A stretch of 6,570 nucleotides of DNA. It comes from Acidimicrobiaceae bacterium. GTDB lineage: Bacteria; Actinomycetota; Acidimicrobiia; Acidimicrobiales; RAAP-2. The DNA lies in contig PKZN01000037.1 of NCBI GenBank assembly GCA_003133075.1, forward strand, positions 8,408-14,977. Reading direction: 5' to 3'. The notes beneath the pieces are model-generated. The model was given only the letters and a program-made list of their open reading frames with translations, had not been told where the DNA came from and searched no databases. This document shows, one piece after another, positions 6,125-6,570 of this stretch. Positions within the stretch are counted from its first letter, which is position 1. The number at the start of each line of letters is the position of its first letter. The translations under genes were made by a program, and so were the position numbers.

Positions 6125-6472
6125 CTACGCCCAGCCGAGCTCCTTGAGACGAGGGTCGCTGATCCCGAAATGGTGCGCCACTTCGTGCAGGACCGTCTTT
6201 CTGACCTGCGCCCTGACTTCCTCTTCACTGTTGCACGACTGACAGATTTCGGCCTGGAAGAGCGTGATGCGATCGGGCATCACCGCGCTGTAACTGGTGG
6301 GACCGCGCTTGGTCAAGGGGATACCTTCGTAGAGACCGTAGAGCGGACGACCACCCGCGTTGTCGGCGACGATGATCGCCACGTTGTCGATCTGGGAGGA
6401 GAGCGCCTCGGGCAGTGACGCCAGCGCTTCGCTCGCCAACTCCTCGAACCGCTCATTGGTGACCACGAACAC
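6125..6472 (-). CDS. Zincin-like metallopeptidase family protein
   Basis: This 115-residue protein carries H96-E97-V-A-H100-H-F-G103-I-S-D106, the HExxHxxGxxD zinc motif of the small zincin-like (metallopeptidase-family) proteins, followed by the family's RLKELG ending. Upstream landmarks also fit: NERFEELASEALASLP (6-21), IPLTKRG (51-57) and MPDRITLFQ (65-73). The length is typical, and the protein is cytoplasmic because no signal peptide is seen. The family's substrate is not established, to my knowledge. A C77-Q-S-C80 pair lies just before the catalytic helix. The start is GTG at 6472, because an in-frame TGA at 6473-6475 immediately precedes it; a second GTG at 6466 is the only close alternative. 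No strong Shine-Dalgarno is present. A partial gene on the same strand ends 41 bp upstream, so the two could be cotranscribed. Confidence 0.9.
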   Translation of the reverse strand: MFVVTNERFEELASEALASLPEALSSQIDNVAIIVADNAGGRPLYGLYEGIPLTKRGPTSYSAVMPDRITLFQAEICQSCNSEEEVRAQVRKTVLHEVAHHFGISDPRLKELGWA

Positions 6473-6513
6473 TCACGCAGCGTACCGGTGGGAATCGGTC
6501 AGGCCGTCGGGGG

Positions 6514-6570
6514 TTACGGCACCTTGTGGCCGCTGATCTTCACGTAGAAGTCACGGATGCTCTCGGGCGA
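6514..6570 (-). CDS. 3' end of an unidentified gene
   Basis: The frame enters from the right edge of the window and encodes 18 residues, SPESIRDFYVKISGHKVP, ending in TAA at 6514-6516. Its codon use fits the surrounding genes, and the short gap to the zincin gene on the same strand supports a real coding end. There is too little sequence to name a product. Confidence 0.5.
   Translation of the reverse strand, partial: SPESIRDFYVKISGHKVP

Noticed and set aside
1..6570. CRISPR arrays, tRNA or rRNA genes, insertion sequences, attachment sites
   Set aside because: I saw no direct repeat array, tRNA-like cloverleaf, transposase or integrase segment; nearly all bases are covered by the genes listed.

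Overview
The window is a high-GC, densely coded chromosomal segment that looks actinobacterial. Evidence for this is the GC-rich codon use, an N-terminally anchored protein that resembles the actinobacterial GlpR/SepX family, an assimilatory APS-type CysH paired with CysD and CysN, a small zincin of the type common in Actinobacteria, and frequent weak or absent Shine-Dalgarno sites. An Acidimicrobiia-like origin is possible, but that is only a guess from sequence style.

Layout, left to right. (1) Bases 1-660, minus strand: a membrane protein open at the window edge, with one N-terminal and two C-terminal membrane segments (GlpR/SepX-like). (2) Bases 734-1417, minus strand: cysH. (3) Bases 1418-1470: a 53-bp divergent promoter region centred on a perfect 17-bp inverted repeat. 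(4) Bases 1471-3648, plus strand: cysD and cysN, with the cysD stop codon directly abutting the cysN start codon. (5) Bases 3716-5515, plus strand: a two-helix potassium channel subunit with an RCK domain on each side of the pore. (6) Bases 5534-6043, minus strand: a small secreted protein of unknown function, convergent with the channel gene. (7) Bases 6125-6472, minus strand: a 115-residue zincin-like metallopeptidase. (8) Bases 6514-6570, minus strand: the last 18 codons of an unidentified gene.

How the genes fit together. CysD and CysN form ATP sulfurylase, which turns sulfate into adenosine 5'-phosphosulfate (APS). CysH then reduces APS to sulfite. CysN is not fused to APS kinase and no cysC is present here, which fits direct reduction of APS. 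CysH and CysDN are divergent and probably share one control region. The channel, secreted protein and zincin show no visible link to sulfur metabolism.

The strongest anomaly is in CysH. It keeps three of the four cysteines expected to bind the [4Fe-4S] cluster (C113, C114, C196), but the fourth is methionine (M199), while the catalytic C-terminal cysteine is intact. The divergent operator-like palindrome and the RCK-pore-RCK channel also deserve a closer look. I see no mobile element, CRISPR array, RNA gene or clearly new multi-gene system.
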